The position numbers were made by a program, and so were the translations under genes. 64,000 bases of DNA from Clusia tigrina (Eukaryota; Arthropoda; Insecta; Diptera; Clusiidae), in contig CAKKTE020000052.1 in NCBI GenBank assembly GCA_920105625.2, positions 930,001-994,000 on the forward strand, given 5' to 3'. Numbering within the stretch: the stretch's first letter is position 1; every line of letters starts with the position of its first letter. Shown here in pieces: positions 39,021 through 53,071 of the stretch. The notes under the pieces are model-generated. The model was not told where the DNA came from. It saw nothing but the letters and a program-made list of their open reading frames with translations, and searched no databases.

Positions 39021-40590
39021 AAATTTTGTAACAATAAAATACTCGAGCCTCTTGTCAATTTAAGCTATCGCTCAAAGCTATGCTACCCTTGAGTCCCGAA
39101 TCAAACACTGATAAAACTTCAAATGGCCCTAACTTCTATACGGTACGTCCTACACCTATCAAAGTTGGCAACAAACAAATGCTTGCAACTTTTTACTGGA
39201 GCGTCATAAAACCTTGAAACTTTGTAACAATAAAGACCTCGAGCCTCTTGTCAATTTAAGGTATCGCTCAAAGCTATGCTACCCTTGAGTCCCAAATCAA
39301 TCACTGGTAAAATTTCAAATGGCCCTAATTTCTATACGGTACGTCCTGCACCTATTAAGTTTGCAACATAAAAATGCTTGTAACTTTTTACTGGAGCGTC
39401 ATAAAATCTGGAAATTTTGTAACAATAAAGTACTCGAGCGTCTTGTCAATTTAAGCTATCGCTCAAAGCTATGCTACCCTTGAGTCTCAAATCAAACATT
39501 GATAAAACTTCCCACGGCCCTAACTTCTATACAGTACGTCGTACACCTATCAAAGTTTGCAACATACAAATGCCTGTAACTTTTACTGGAGCGTCATAAA
39601 ACCTTGAAGTTTTGTAACAATAAAGACCTCGAGCCTCTGTTCAATTTAAGCGATCGCTCAAAGCTATGCTACCCTTGAGTCCCAAATCAGACATTGATAA
39701 AACTTCAAATGGCCCTAACTTCTCTACGGTACGTCCTACACCTATCAAAGTTTGCAACATACAAATGCATGTATCTTTTTACTGGAGCGTCATAAAATCT
39801 TGAAATTTTGTAACAATATAGTACTCGAACCTCTTGTCAATTTAAGCTATCGCTCAAAGCTATGCTACCCTTGAGTCCCAAATCAAACACTGATAAAGCT
39901 TCAAATGGCCCTAATTTCTATACGGTACTTCTTACAACTATCAAAGTTTGCAACATACAAATGCTTGTAACTTTTTACTGGAGCGTCATAAAACCTTGAA
40001 ATTTTGTAACAATAAAGACCTCGAGCCTCTTCTCAATTTAAACTACCGCTCAAAGCTATGCTACCCTTGAGTCCCAAATCAAACACTGATAAAACTTCAA
40101 ATGGCCCTAACTTCTATACGGTACGTCCTACACTTATCAAAGTTTGCAACATACAAATGATTGTAACTTTTTACTGGAGCGTCATAAAACCTTGAAAATT
40201 TGTAACAATTAAGTACTCGAGCCTCTTGTCAATTTAAGCTATCGCTCAAAGCTATGCTACCCTTGAGGCTCAAATCAAACACTGATAAAACTTCCCACGG
40301 CCCTAACTTCTATACAGTACGTCCTACACCTATCAAAATTTGCAACATACAAATGCTTGTAGCTTTTTACTGGAGCGTCATAAAACCTTGAAACTTTGTA
40401 ACAATAAAGACCTCGAGCCTCTTGTCAATTTAAGCTATCGCTCAAAGCTATGCTACCCTTGAGTCCCAAATCAAACAATGATAAAACTTCAAATGGCCCT
40501 AACTTCTATACGGTACGTCCTACAACTAACAACATTTGCAACATACAAATGCTTGTAAGTTTTCACTGGAGCGTCATAAAACCTTGATAA

Positions 40591-43500
40591 TTTGTAACAA
40601 TAAAGACCTCGAGCCTCTGTTCAATTTAAGCTATCGCTCAAAGCTATGCTACCCTTGAGTCCCAAATCAAACAATGATAAAACTTCAAATGGCCCTAACT
40701 TCTGTACGGTACGTCCTACACCTATCGAAGTTTGGAGCATACAAATGCTTGTAACTTTTTACTGGGGCGTTATAAAACTTTGAAATTTTGTAACAATAAA
40801 GTACTCGAGCCTCTTGTCAATTTAAGCTATAGCTCAAAGCTATGCTAACCTTGAGTCCCAAATCAAACAATGATAGAACTTCAAATGGCCCTAACTTCTA
40901 TACGGTACGTCCTACACTTATCAAAGTTTGCAACATACAAATGCTTGTAACTTTTTACTAGAGCGTCATAAAACCTTGAAATTTTGTAACAATAATGACC
41001 TCGAGCCTCTTGTCAATTTAAGCTATCGCTCGAAGCTATGCCAACCTTGAGTCCCAAATCAAACAATGATTAAACATCAAATGGCCCTAACTTCTATACG
41101 GTACGTCCTACACCTAACAAAGTTTGCAACATACAAATGCTTGTAACTTTTTACTGGAGCGTCATAAAACCTTGAAATTTTTTTACAATAAAGTAATCGA
41201 GCCTCTTCTCAATTTAAACAATCGCTCAAAGCTATGCTACCCTTGAGTCCCAAATCAAACACTGATAAAACTTCAAATGGCCCTAACTTCTATACGGTAC
41301 GTCCTACACTTTTCAAAGTTTGCTACATACAAATGCTTGTAACTTTTTACTGGATCGTCATAAAGCCTTGAAATTTTGTAACAATAAAGTACTCGAGCCT
41401 CTTGTCAATTTAAGCTATCGCTCAAAGCTATGCTACCCTGGAGTCCCAAATCAATCACTGGTAAAATTTCAAATGGCCCTAATTTCTATACGGTACGTCC
41501 TACACCTATCAAAGTTTGCAACATAAAAATGCTTGTATCTTTTTACTGGAGCGTCATAAAATCTGGAAATTTTGTAACAATAAAGTACTCGAGCCTCTTG
41601 TCAATTTAAGCTATCGCGCAAAGCTATGCTACCCTTGAATCTCAAATCAAACACTGATAAAACTTACCACGGCCCTAACTTCTATACAGTACGTCCTACA
41701 CCTATCAAAGTTTGCAACATACAAATGCTTGCAACTTTTTACTGGAGCGTCATAAAACTTTGAAATTTTGTAACAATAAAGATCTCGAGCCTCTGTTCAA
41801 TTTAAGCTATCGCTCAAAGCTATGCTACCCTTGAGTCCCAAATCAAACAATGATAAAACTTCAAATGGCCGTAACTTCTGTACGGTACGTCCTACACTTA
41901 TCAAAGTTTGGAACATACAAATGCTTGTAACTTTTTACTGGGGCGTTATAAAACTTTGAAATTTTTTAACAATAAAGTACTCGAGCCTCTTGTCAATTTA
42001 AGCTATCGCTCAAAGCTATGCTACCCTTGAGTCCCAAATCAAACATTGATATAACTTCAAATGGCCCTAACTTCTATACAGTACGTCCTACACCTATCAA
42101 AGTTTGCAACATAAAAATTCTTGTAACTTTTTACTGGAGCGTCATAAAATCTGGAAATTTTGTAACAATAAAGTACTCGAGCCTCTTGTCATTTTAAGCT
42201 ATCGCTCAAAGCTATGCTACCCTTGAGTCTCAAATCAAACACTGATAAAACTTCCCACGGCTCTAACTTCTATACAGTACGTCGTACACCTATCAAAGTG
42301 TGCAACATACAAATGCCTGTAACTTTTTACTGGAGCGTCATAAAACCTTGAAATTTTGTAACAATAAAGACCTCGAGCCTCTGTTCAATTTAAGCTATCG
42401 CTCAAAGCTATGCTACCCTTGAGTCCCAAATCACACAATGATAAAACTTCAAATGGCCCTAACTTCTGTACGGTATGTCCTACATATATGAAAGTTTTGT
42501 ACATACAAATGCTTGTAACTTTTTACTGTGGCGTTATAAAAGTTTGAAATTTTGTAACAATAAAGTACTCGAGCCTCTTGTCAATTTAAGCTATCGGTCA
42601 AAGCTATGCTACCCTTGAGTCCCGAATCAAACACTGATAAAACTTCAAATGGCCCTAACTTCTATACGGTACGTCCTACACCTGTCAAAGTTGGCAACAT
42701 ACAAATGCTTGTAACTTTTTACTGGAGCGTCATAAAACCTTGAAATTTTGTAACAATAAAGACCTCGAGCCTCTTGTCAATTTAAGCTATCGCTCAAAGC
42801 TATGCTACCCTTGAGTCCCAAATCAAACAATGATAGAACTTCAAATGGCCCTAACTTCTATACGGTACGTCCTACACCTAACAAAGTTTGCAACATACAA
42901 ATGCTTGTAACTTTTTACTGGAGCGTCATAAAACCTTGAAATTTTGTAACAATAAAGACCTCGAGCCTCTGTTCAATTTAAGCTATCGCTCAAAGCTATG
43001 CTACCCTTGAGTCCCAAATCAAACAATGATAGAACTTCAAATGGCCCTAACATCTATACGGTACGTCCTACACTTATCAAAGTTTGCAACATACAAATGC
43101 TTGTAACTTTTTACTGGAGCATCATAAAACCTTGAAATTTTGTAACAATAAACTACTCGAGCCTCTTGTCAATTTAAGCTATCGCTCAAAGCTATGCTAC
43201 CCTTGAGGCTCAAATCAAACACTGATAAAACTTCCCACAGCCCTAACTTCTATACAGTATGTCCTACACCTATCAAAGTTTGCAACATACAAATGCTTGT
43301 AATCATAAAACCTTGAAATTTTGTAACAATAAAATACTCGAGCCTCTTGTCAATTTAAGCTATCGCTCAAAGCTATGCTACCCTTGAGTCCCGAATCAAA
43401 CACTGATAAAACTTCAAATGGCCCTAACTTCTATACGGTACGTCCTACACCTATCAAAGTTGGCAACAAACAAATGCTTGCAACTTTTTACTGGAGCGTC

Positions 43501-44885
43501 ATAAAACCTTGAAACTTTGTAACAATAAAGACCTCGAGCCTCTTGTCAATTTAAGGTATCGCTCAAAGCTATGCTACCCTTGAGTCCCAAATCAATCACT
43601 GGTAAAATTTCAAATGGCCCTAATTTCTATACGGTACGTCCTGCACCTATTAAGTTTGCAACATAAAAATGCTTGTAACTTTTTACTGGAGCGTCATAAA
43701 ATCTGGAAATTTTGTAACAATAAAGTACTCGAGCGTCTTGTCAATTTAAGCTATCGCTCAAAGCTATGCTACCCTTGAGTCTCAAATCAAACATTGATAA
43801 AACTTCCCACGGCCCTAACTTCTATACAGTACGTCGTACACCTATCAAAGTTTGCAACATACAAATGCCTGTAACTTTTACTGGAGCGTCATAAAACCTT
43901 GAAGTTTTGTAACAATAAAGACCTCGAGCCTCTGTTCAATTTAAGCGATCGCTCAAAGCTATGCTACCCTTGAGTCCCAAATCAGACATTGATAAAACTT
44001 CAAATGGCCCTAACTTCTCTACGGTACGTCCTACACCTATCAAAGTTTGCAACATACAAATGCATGTATCTTTTTACTGGAGCGTCATAAAATCTTGAAA
44101 TTTTGTAACAATATAGTACTCGAACCTCTTGTCAATTTAAGCTATCGCTCAAAGCTATGCTACCCTTGAGTCCCAAATCAAACACTGATAAAGCTTCAAA
44201 TGGCCCTAATTTCTATACGGTACTTCTTACAACTATCAAAGTTTGCAACATACAAATGCTTGTAACTTTTTACTGGAGCGTCATAAAACCTTGAAATTTT
44301 GTAACAATAAAGACCTCGAGCCTCTTCTCAATTTAAACTACCGCTCAAAGCTATGCTACCCTTGAGTCCCAAATCAAACACTGATAAAACTTCAAATGGC
44401 CCTAACTTCTATACGGTACGTCCTACACTTATCAAAGTTTGCAACATACAAATGATTGTAACTTTTTACTGGAGCGTCATAAAACCTTGAAAATTTGTAA
44501 CAATTAAGTACTCGAGCCTCTTGTCAATTTAAGCTATCGCTCAAAGCTATGCTACCCTTGAGGCTCAAATCAAACACTGATAAAACTTCCCACGGCCCTA
44601 ACTTCTATACAGTACGTCCTACACCTATCAAAATTTGCAACATACAAATGCTTGTAGCTTTTTACTGGAGCGTCATAAAACCTTGAAACTTTGTAACAAT
44701 AAAGACCTCGAGCCTCTTGTCAATTTAAGCTATCGCTCAAAGCTATGCTACCCTTGAGTCCCAAATCAAACAATGATAAAACTTCAAATGGCCCTAACTT
44801 CTATACGGTACGTCCTACAACTAACAACATTTGCAACATACAAATGCTTGTAAGTTTTCACTGGAGCGTCATAAAACCTTGATAA
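40591..44885 (+). repeat. 4295-bp higher-order unit (22 monomers), copy 2
   Basis: The tandem partner of 36296-40590, with all three deletions reproduced. I noticed only isolated differences, such as gttttgtac near 42496 against gttttgaac near 38201. It is a recent duplication compared with the looser homologies around it. It ends at ttgataatttgt near 44884, and the following sequence soon departs at atgctatcct (44941). Confidence 0.95.
43287..43315 (+). repeat. Monomer with a 15-bp deletion, second copy
   Basis: The same deletion junction as at 39007, 4295 bp downstream, after 43302. Its recurrence confirms that the deletion predates duplication of the 22-mer. Confidence 0.92.
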
Positions 44886-46650
44886 TTTGTAACAATAAAG
44901 ACCTCGAGCCTCTGTTCAATTTAAGCTATCGCTCAAAGCTATGCTATCCTTGAGTCCCAAATCAAACAATGATAAAACTTCAAATGGCCCAACCTTCTAT
45001 GCGGTACGTCCTACACCTATCAAAGTTTGGAACATACAACTGCTTGTAACTTTTTATTGGGGCGTTATAAAACTTTGAAATTTTGTAACAATAAAGTACT
45101 CGAGCCTCGTGTCAATTTATGCTATCGCTCAAAGCTATGATACCCTTGAGTCCCAAATCAAACACTGATAAAACTTCAAATGGCCCTAACTTCCATACGG
45201 TACGACCTACACCTATCAAAGTTTACAACATACAAATGCTTGTAACTTTTTACTGGAGCGTCATAAAACCTTGAAATTTTGTAACAATAAAGTACTCGAG
45301 CCTCTTGTCAATTTAAGCTATCGCTCAAAGCTATGCTACCCTTGAGTCCCAAATCAAACATTGATAAAACTTCAAATGGCCCTAACTTCTATACGGTACG
45401 TCTTACACCTATCAAAGTTTGCAACATACAAATGCATGTAACTTTTTACTGGAGCGTCATAAAACCTTGAAATTTTGTAACAATAAAGACCTCGAGCCTC
45501 TTGTCAATTTAAGCTATCGCTCAAAGCTATGCTACCCTTGAGTCCCAAATCAAACAATGATAGAACTTCAAATGACCCTAACTTCTATGCGGTACGTCCT
45601 ACACCTATCAAAGTTTGCAACATACAAATGCTTGTAACTTTTTATTGGGGCGTTATAAAACTTTGAAATTTTGTAACAATAAAGTACTCGAGCCTCGTGT
45701 CAATTTATGCTATCGCTCAAAGCTATGCTACCCTTGAGTCCCAAATCAAACACTGATAAAACTTCAAATGGCCCTAACTTCCATACGGTACGACCTACAC
45801 CTATCAAAGTTTACAACATACAAATGCTTGTAACTTTTTACTGGAGCGTCATAAAACCTTGAAATTTTGTAACAATATAGTACTCGAGCCTCTTGTCAAT
45901 TTAAGCTATCGCTCAAAGCTATGCTACCCTTGAGTCCCAAATCAAACACTGATAAAAGTTCAAATGGCCCTAATTTATATACGGTACTTCCTACAACTAT
46001 CAAAGTTTGCAACATACAAATGCTTGTAACTTTTTACTGGAGCTTAATAAAACCTTGAAATTTTGTAACAATAAAGTACTCGAGCCTCTTGTCAATTTAA
46101 GCTATAGCTCAAAGCTATGCTAACCTTGAGTCCCAAATCAAACACTGATAAAACTTCAAATGGGCCTAACTTCTATACGGTACGTCCTACACCTATCAAA
46201 ATTGGCAACATACAAATGCTTGTAACTTTTTACCGGAGCGTCATAAAACCTTGAAATTTTGTAACAATAAAGACCTCGAGCCTCTTGTCAATTTAAGCTA
46301 TCGCTCAAAGCTATGCTACCCTTGAGTCCCAAATCAAACAATGATAGAACTTCAAATGACCCTAACTTCTATACGGTACGTCCTACACTTATCAAAGTTT
46401 GCAACATACAAATGCTTGTAACTTTTTACTGGAGCGTCATAAAACCTTGAAATTTTGTAACAATAAAGACCTCGAGCCTCTTGTCGATTTAAGCTATCGC
46501 TCGAAGCTATGCCACCCTTGAGTCCCACATCAAACAATGATAAAACTTCAAATGGCCCTAACTTCTATACGGTACGTCCTGCACCTAACAAAGTTTGCAA
46601 CATACAAATGCTTGTAATTTTTTACTGGAGCGTCATAAACCCTTGAAATT
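43980..46650 (+). repeat. Loose higher-order block, copy 1 (about 13-14 monomers)
   Basis: It aligns with 46730-49198 in three steps. The offset is about 2744 for 43.98-44.48 kb, 2940 for 44.51-45.48 kb and 2548 for about 45.9-46.65 kb. Each step is a whole number of monomers (14, 15, 13). This copy carries two extra monomers near 45.5-45.9 kb that repeat the 45.0-45.4 kb type (gggcgttataaaac, cctcgtgtcaattt), and lacks one monomer present in the partner near 47.25-47.45 kb. Confidence 0.82.
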
Positions 46651-46729
46651 TTGTAACAATAAAGACCTCGAGCCTCTGTTCAATTTAAGCTATCGCTCAA
46701 AGCTATGCTACCCTTGAGTCCCAAATCAG

Positions 46730-49198
46730 ACATTGATAAAACTTCAAATGGCCCTAACTTCTCTACGGTACGTCCTACACCTATCAAAGTTTGCAACATA
46801 CAAATGCATGTATCTTTTTACTGGAGCGTCATAAAATCTTGAAATTTTGTAACAATATAGTACTCGAACCTCTTGTCAATTTAAGCTATCGCTCAAAGCT
46901 ATGCTACCCTTGAGTCCCAAATCAAACACTGATAAAACTTCAAATGGCCCTAATTTCTATACGGTACTTCTTACAACTATCAAAGTTTGCAACATACAAA
47001 TGCTTGTAACTTTTTACTGGAGCGTCATAAAACCTTGAAATTTTGTAACAATAAAGACCTCGAGCCTCTTCTCAATTTAAACTACCGCTCAAAGCTATGC
47101 TACCCTTGAGTCCCAAATCAAACACTGATAAAACTTCAAATGGCCCTAACTTCTATACGGTACGTCCTACACTTATCAAAGTTTGCAACATACAAATGAT
47201 TGTAACTTTTTACTGGAGCGTCATAAAACCTTGAAAATTTGTAACAATAAAGACCTCGAGCCTCTTGTCAATTTAAGCTATCTCTCAAAGCTATGCTACC
47301 CTTGAGTCCCAAATCAAACAATAATAGAACTTCAAATGGCCCTAACTTCTATACGGTACGTCCTACACTTATCAAAGTTTGCAACATACAAATGCTTGTA
47401 ACTTTTTACTGGAGCGTCATAAAACCTTGAAATTTTGTAACAATAAAGTACTCGAGCCTCTTGTCAATTTAAGCTATCGCTCAAAGCTATGCTACCCTTG
47501 AGGCTCAAATCAAACACTGATAAAACTTCCCACGGCCCTAACTTCTATACAGTACGTCCTACACCTATCAAAATTTGCAACATACAAATGCTTGTAGCTT
47601 TTTACTGGAGCGTCATAAAACCTTGAAACTTTGTAACAATAAAGACCTCGAGCCTCTTGTCAATTTAAGCTATCGCTCAAAGCTATGCTACCCTTGAGTC
47701 CCAAATCAAACAATAATAAAACTTCAAATGGCCCTAACTTCTATACGGTACGTCCTACAACTAACAACATTTGCAACATACAAATGCTTGTAACTTTTCA
47801 CTGGAGCGTCATAAAACCTTGAAAATTTGTAACAATAAAGACCTCGAGCCTCTGTTCAATTTAAGCTATCGCTCAAAGCTATGCTATCCTTGAGTCCCAA
47901 ATCAAACAATGATAAAACTTCAAATGGCCCAACCTTCTATGCGGTACGTCCTACACCTATCAAAGTTTGGAACATACAACTGCTTGTAACTTTTTATTGG
48001 GGCGTTATAAAACTTTGAAATTTTGTAACAATAAAGTACTCGAGCCTCTTGTCAATTTATGCTATCGCTCAAAGCTATGCTACCCTTGATTCCCAAATCA
48101 AACACTGATAAAACTTCAAATGGCCCTAACTTCCATACGGTACGTCCTACACCTATCAAAGTTTACAACATACAAATGCTTGTAACTTTTTACTGGAGCG
48201 TCATAAAACCTTGAAATTTTGTAACAATAAAGTACTCGAGCCTCTTGTCAATTTAAGCTATCGCTCAAAGCTATGCTACCCTTGAGTCCCAAATCAAACA
48301 TTGATAAAACTTCAAATGGCCCTAACTTCTATACGGTACGTCTTACACCTATCAAAGTTTGCAACATACAAATGCATGTATCTTTTTACTGGAGCGTCAT
48401 AAAACCTTGAAATTTTGTAATAATATAGTACTCGAGCCTCTTGTCAATTTTAGCTATCGCTCAAAGCTATGCTACCCTTGACTCCCAAATCAAACACTGA
48501 TAAAAGTTCAAATGGCCCTAATTTCTATACGGTACTTCCTACAACTATCAAAGTTTGCAACATACAAATGCTTGTAACTTTTTACTGGAGCTTAATAAAA
48601 CCTTGAAATTTTGTAACAATAAAGTACTCGAGCCTCTTGTCAATTTAAGCTATAGCTCAAAGCTATGCTAACCTTGAGTCCCAAATCAAACACTGATAAA
48701 ACTTCAAATGGGCCTAACTTCTATACGGTACGTCCTACACCTATCAAAATTGGCAACATACAAATGCTTGTAACTTTTTACCGGAGCGTCATAAAACCTT
48801 GAAATTTTGTAACAATAAAGACCTCGAGCCTCTTGTCAATTTAAGCTATCGCTCAAAGCTATGCTACCCTTGAGTCCCAAATCAAACAATGATAGAACTT
48901 CAAATGACCCTAACTTCTATACGGTACGTCCTACACTTATCAAAGTTTGCAACATACAAATGCTTGTAACTTTTTACTGGAGCGTCATAAAACCTTGAAA
49001 TTTTGTAACAATAAAGACCTCGAGCCTCTTGTCGATTTAAGCTATCGCTCGAAGCTATGCCACCCTTGAGTCCCAAATCAAACAATGATAAAACTTCAAA
49101 TGGCCCTAACTTCTATACGGTACGTCCTACACCTAACAAAGTTTGCAACATACAAATGCTTGTAATTTTTTACTGGAGCGTCATAAAACCTTGAAATT
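46730..49198 (+). repeat. Loose higher-order block, copy 2
   Basis: The partner of 43980-46650, starting at the cagacattgataaaac variant and keeping the order of variant monomers: aaatgattgtaac near 47195, atgctatcct at 47881, aaatgcatgtatc near 48372, tgggcctaac near 48709, aaatgaccctaac near 48901. It ends near 49198, where a run of seven t (aaatttttttac) replaces the partner's aaattttgtaac. Confidence 0.82.
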
Positions 49199-49662
49199 TT
49201 TTTACAATAAAGTACTCGAGCCTCTTCTCAATTTAAACTATCGCTCAAAGCTATGCTATCCTTGAGTCCCAAATCAAACACTGATATAACTTCAAATGGC
49301 CCTAACTTCTATACGGTACGTCCTACACTTATCAAAGTTGGCAACATACAAATGCTTGTAACTTTTTACTGGAGCGTCATAAAACCTTGAAAATTTGTAA
49401 CAATAAAGACCTCGAGCCTCTTGTCAATTTAAGCTATCTCTCAAAGCTATGCTACCCTTGAGTCCCAAATCAAACAATGATAGAACTTCAAATGGCCCTA
49501 ACTTCTATACGGTACGTCCTACACTTATCAAAGTTTGCAACATACAAATGCTTGTAACTTTTTACTGGAGCGTCATAAAACCTTGAAATTTTGTAACAAT
49601 AAAGTACTCGAGCCTGTTGTCAATTTAAGCTATCGCTCAAAGCTATGCTACCCTTGAGGCTC

Positions 49663-49820
49663 AAATCAAACACTGATAAAACTTCCCACGGCCCTAACTT
49701 CTATACAGTACGTCCTACACCTATCAAAGTTTGCAACATACAAATCAAACACTGATAAAACTTCCCACGGCCCTAACTTCTATACTGTATGTCCTACACC
49801 TATCAAAGTTTGCAACATAC
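49663..49820 (+). repeat. 79-bp tandem duplication inside a monomer
   Basis: The segment starting aaatcaaacactgat at 49663 starts again at 49742, directly after gcaacatac, so one monomer is 79 bp too long. The second half differs by actgtatgtcc against acagtacgtcc, so the halves may come from two different monomers joined by exchange. The short match caa at the join (catacaaatc) is the only homology I see there. It is unique in the window. Confidence 0.9.
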
Positions 49821-50328
49821 AAATGCTTGTAACTTTTTACTGGAGCGTCATAAAACCTTGAAACTTTGTAACAATAAAGACCTCGAGCCTCTTGTCAACT
49901 TAAGCTATCGCTTAAAGCTATGCTACCCTTGAGTCCCAAATCAAACAATGATAGAACTTCAAATGGCCCTAACTTCTATACGGTACGTCCTACACTTATC
50001 AAAGTTTGCAACATACATATGCTTGTAACTTTTTACTGGAGCGTCATAAAACCTTGAAATTTTGTAACAATAAAGACCTCGAGCCTCTTGTCGATTTAAG
50101 CTATCGCTCGAAGCTATGCCACCCTTGAGTCCCAAATCAAACAATGATAAAACTTCAAATGGCCCTAACTTCTATACGGTACGTCCTACACCTAACAAAG
50201 TTTGCAACATACAAATGCTTGTAATTTTTTACTGGAGCGTCATAAAACCTTGAAATTTTGTAACAATAAAGTACTCGAGCCTCTTGTCAATTTAAGGTAT
50301 CGCTCAAAGCTATGCTACCCTTGAGGCT

Positions 50329-53071
50329 CAAATCAAACACTGATAAAACTTCCCACGGCCCTAACTTCTATACTGTATGTCCTACACCTATCAAAGTTTG
50401 CAACATACAAATGCTTGTAACTTTTTACTGGAGCGTCATAAAACCTTGAAATTTTGTAACAATAAAGTACTCGAGCCTCTTGTCAATTTAAACTATCGCT
50501 CAAAGCTATGCTACCCGTGAGTCCCGAATCAAACACTGATAAAACTTCAAATGGCCCTAACTTCTATACGGTACGTCCTACACTATCAAAGTTGGCAACA
50601 AACAAATGCTTGTAACTTTTTACTGGAGCGTCATAAAACCTTGAAACTTTGTAACAATAAAGACCTCGAGCCTCTTGTCAATTTAAGCTATCGCTCAAAG
50701 CTATGCTACCCTTGAGTCCCAAATCAAACAATGATAAAACTTCAAATGGCTCCTACTTCTATACGGTACGTCCTACACTTATCAAAGTTTTCAACATACA
50801 AATGCTTGTAACTTTTTGCTGAAGCGTCATAAAACCTTGAAATTTTGTACCAATAAAGACCTCGAGCCTCTTGTCAATTTAAGCTATCGCTCAAAGCTAT
50901 GCTACCCTTGAGTCCCAAATCAAACACTGATAAAACTTCAAACGGCACTACCTTCTATACAGTACGTCCTACATTTATCAAAGTTTGCAACATACAAATG
51001 CTTGTAACTTTTTACTGGAGCGTCATAAAACCTTGAAATTTTGTAACAATAAAGTACTCGAGCCTCTTCTCAATTTAAACTATCGCTCAAAGCTATGCTA
51101 CCCTTGAGTCCCAAATCAAACACTGATAAAACTTCAAATGGCTCCTACTTCTATACGGTACGTCCTACACTTATCAAAGTTTGCAACATTCAAATGCTTG
51201 TAACTTTTTGTTGAAGCGTCATAAAACCTTGAAATTTTGTACCAATAAAGACCTCGAGCCTCTTGTCAATTTAAGCTATCGCTGAAAGCTATGCTACCCT
51301 TGAGTCCCAAATCAAACACAGGTAAAATTTCAAATGGCCCTAATTTCTATACGGTACGTCCTGCACCTATCAAAGTTTGAAACATAAAAATGCTTGTAAC
51401 TTTTTACTGGAGCGTCATAAAACCTTGAAATATTCTAACAATAACGTACTCGAGCCTCTTGTCAATTTAAGCTATCGCACAAAGCTATGCTACCCTTGAG
51501 TCCCAAATGAAACACTGCTAAAATTTCAAATAGCCCTAATTTCTATACGGTACGTCCTGCACCTATCAAAGTTTGCAACATAAAAATGCTTGTAACTTTT
51601 TACTGGAGCGTCATAAAATCTGGAAATTTTGTAACAATAAAGTACTCGAGCATCTTGTCAATTTAAGCTATCGCTCAAAGCTCTGCTACCCTTGAGTCTC
51701 AAATCAAACACTGATAAAATTTCTCACGGCCCTAACTTCTATACAGTACGTCCTACACCTACCAAAGTTTGCAATATACAAATGCTTGTAACTTTTTACT
51801 GGAGCGTCATAAAACCTTGAAATTTTGTAACAATAAAGACCTGGAGCCTCTGTTCAATTTAAGCTATCGCTCAAGGCTATGCTACCCTTGAGTCCCAAAT
51901 CAAACAATGATAAAACTTCAAATGGCCCTAACTTTTATACTGTACGTCCTACACCTATCAAAGTTTGCAACATACAAATGCTTGTAACTTTTTATTGGAG
52001 CGTCATAAAACCTTGAAATTTTGTAACAATAAAGTACTCGAGCCTCTTCTCAATTTAAACTATCGCTCAAAGCTATGCTACCCTTGAGTCCCAAATCAAA
52101 CAATGATAAAACTTCAAATGGCCCCTACTTCTATGCGGTACGTCCTACACCTATCAAAGTTTGCAACATACAAATGCTTGTAACTTTTTACTGGAGCGTC
52201 ATAAAACCTTGAAATTTTGTAACAATAAAGTACTCGAGCCTCTTGTCAATTTAAGCTATCGCTCAAAGCTATGCTACCCTTGAGTCCCGAATCAAACACT
52301 GATAAAACTTCAAATGGCCCTAACTTCTCTACGGTACGTCCTACACCTATCAAAGTTGGCAACAAACAAATGCTTGTAACTTTTTACTGGAGCGTCATAA
52401 AACCTTGAAACTTTGTAACAATAAAGACCTCGAGCCTCTTGTCAATTTAAGCTATCGCTCAAAGCTATGCTACCCTTGAGTCCCAAATCAAACAATGATA
52501 AAACTTCAAATGGCCCTAACTTCTATACGGTACGTCCTACACCTAACTAAATTTGCAACATACAAATGCTTGTAACTTTTTACAGGAGCGTCATAAAATC
52601 TTGAAAATTTGTAAGAATAAAGACCTCGAGCCTCTGTTCGATTTAAGCTATCGCTCAAAGCTATGCTACCCTTGAGTCCCAAATCAAACAATGATAAAAC
52701 TTCAAATGGCCCTAACTTCTGTACGGTACGTCCTACACCTATCAAAGTTTGGAACATACAAACGCTTGTAACTTTTTACTGGGGCGTCATAAAACTTTGA
52801 AATTTTGTAACAATAAAGTACTCGAGCCTCTTGTCAATTTAATCTATCGCTCAAAGCTCTGCTACCCTTGAGTCCCAAATCAAACACTGATAAAACTGCA
52901 AATGGCCCTAACTTCTATACGGTACGTCCTACACCTATCAAAGTTTGCAACATACAAATGCTTGTAACTTTTTACTGGAGCGTCATAAAACCTTGAAATT
53001 TTGTAACAATAAAGTACTCGAGCCTCTTGTCAATTTAAGCTATCGCTCAAAGCTATGCTACCCTTGAGTCC
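50329..53071 (+). repeat. 2743-bp higher-order unit (14 monomers), copy 1
   Basis: It matches the sequence from 53072 at an offset of 2743, which is 14 x 196 minus one base (cctacactatcaaag near 50580). Tags: ctatactgtatg (50368 and 53111), aatggctcctac (near 50745), aacggcactacc (near 50941), aacactgctaaaatttc (near 51512), gacctggagcc (near 51838). The left edge is where ttgaggctc (50321) and ttgagtccc (53064) differ. Confidence 0.94.

Larger units (their letters stand above)
36296..40590 (+). repeat. 4295-bp higher-order unit (22 monomers), copy 1
   Basis: It matches the sequence from 40591 at a constant offset of 4295, tested at ctatcgaag (36427 and 40722), taacatctatacgg (near 38753 and 43048), the 15-bp deletion (39007 and 43302) and cagacattgat (near 39688 and 43983). 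The length is 22 x 196 = 4312 minus 17, made up of a 15-bp deletion and two single-base deletions (cctattaagtttg near 39352, aacttttactgg near 39578). Confidence 0.95.
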
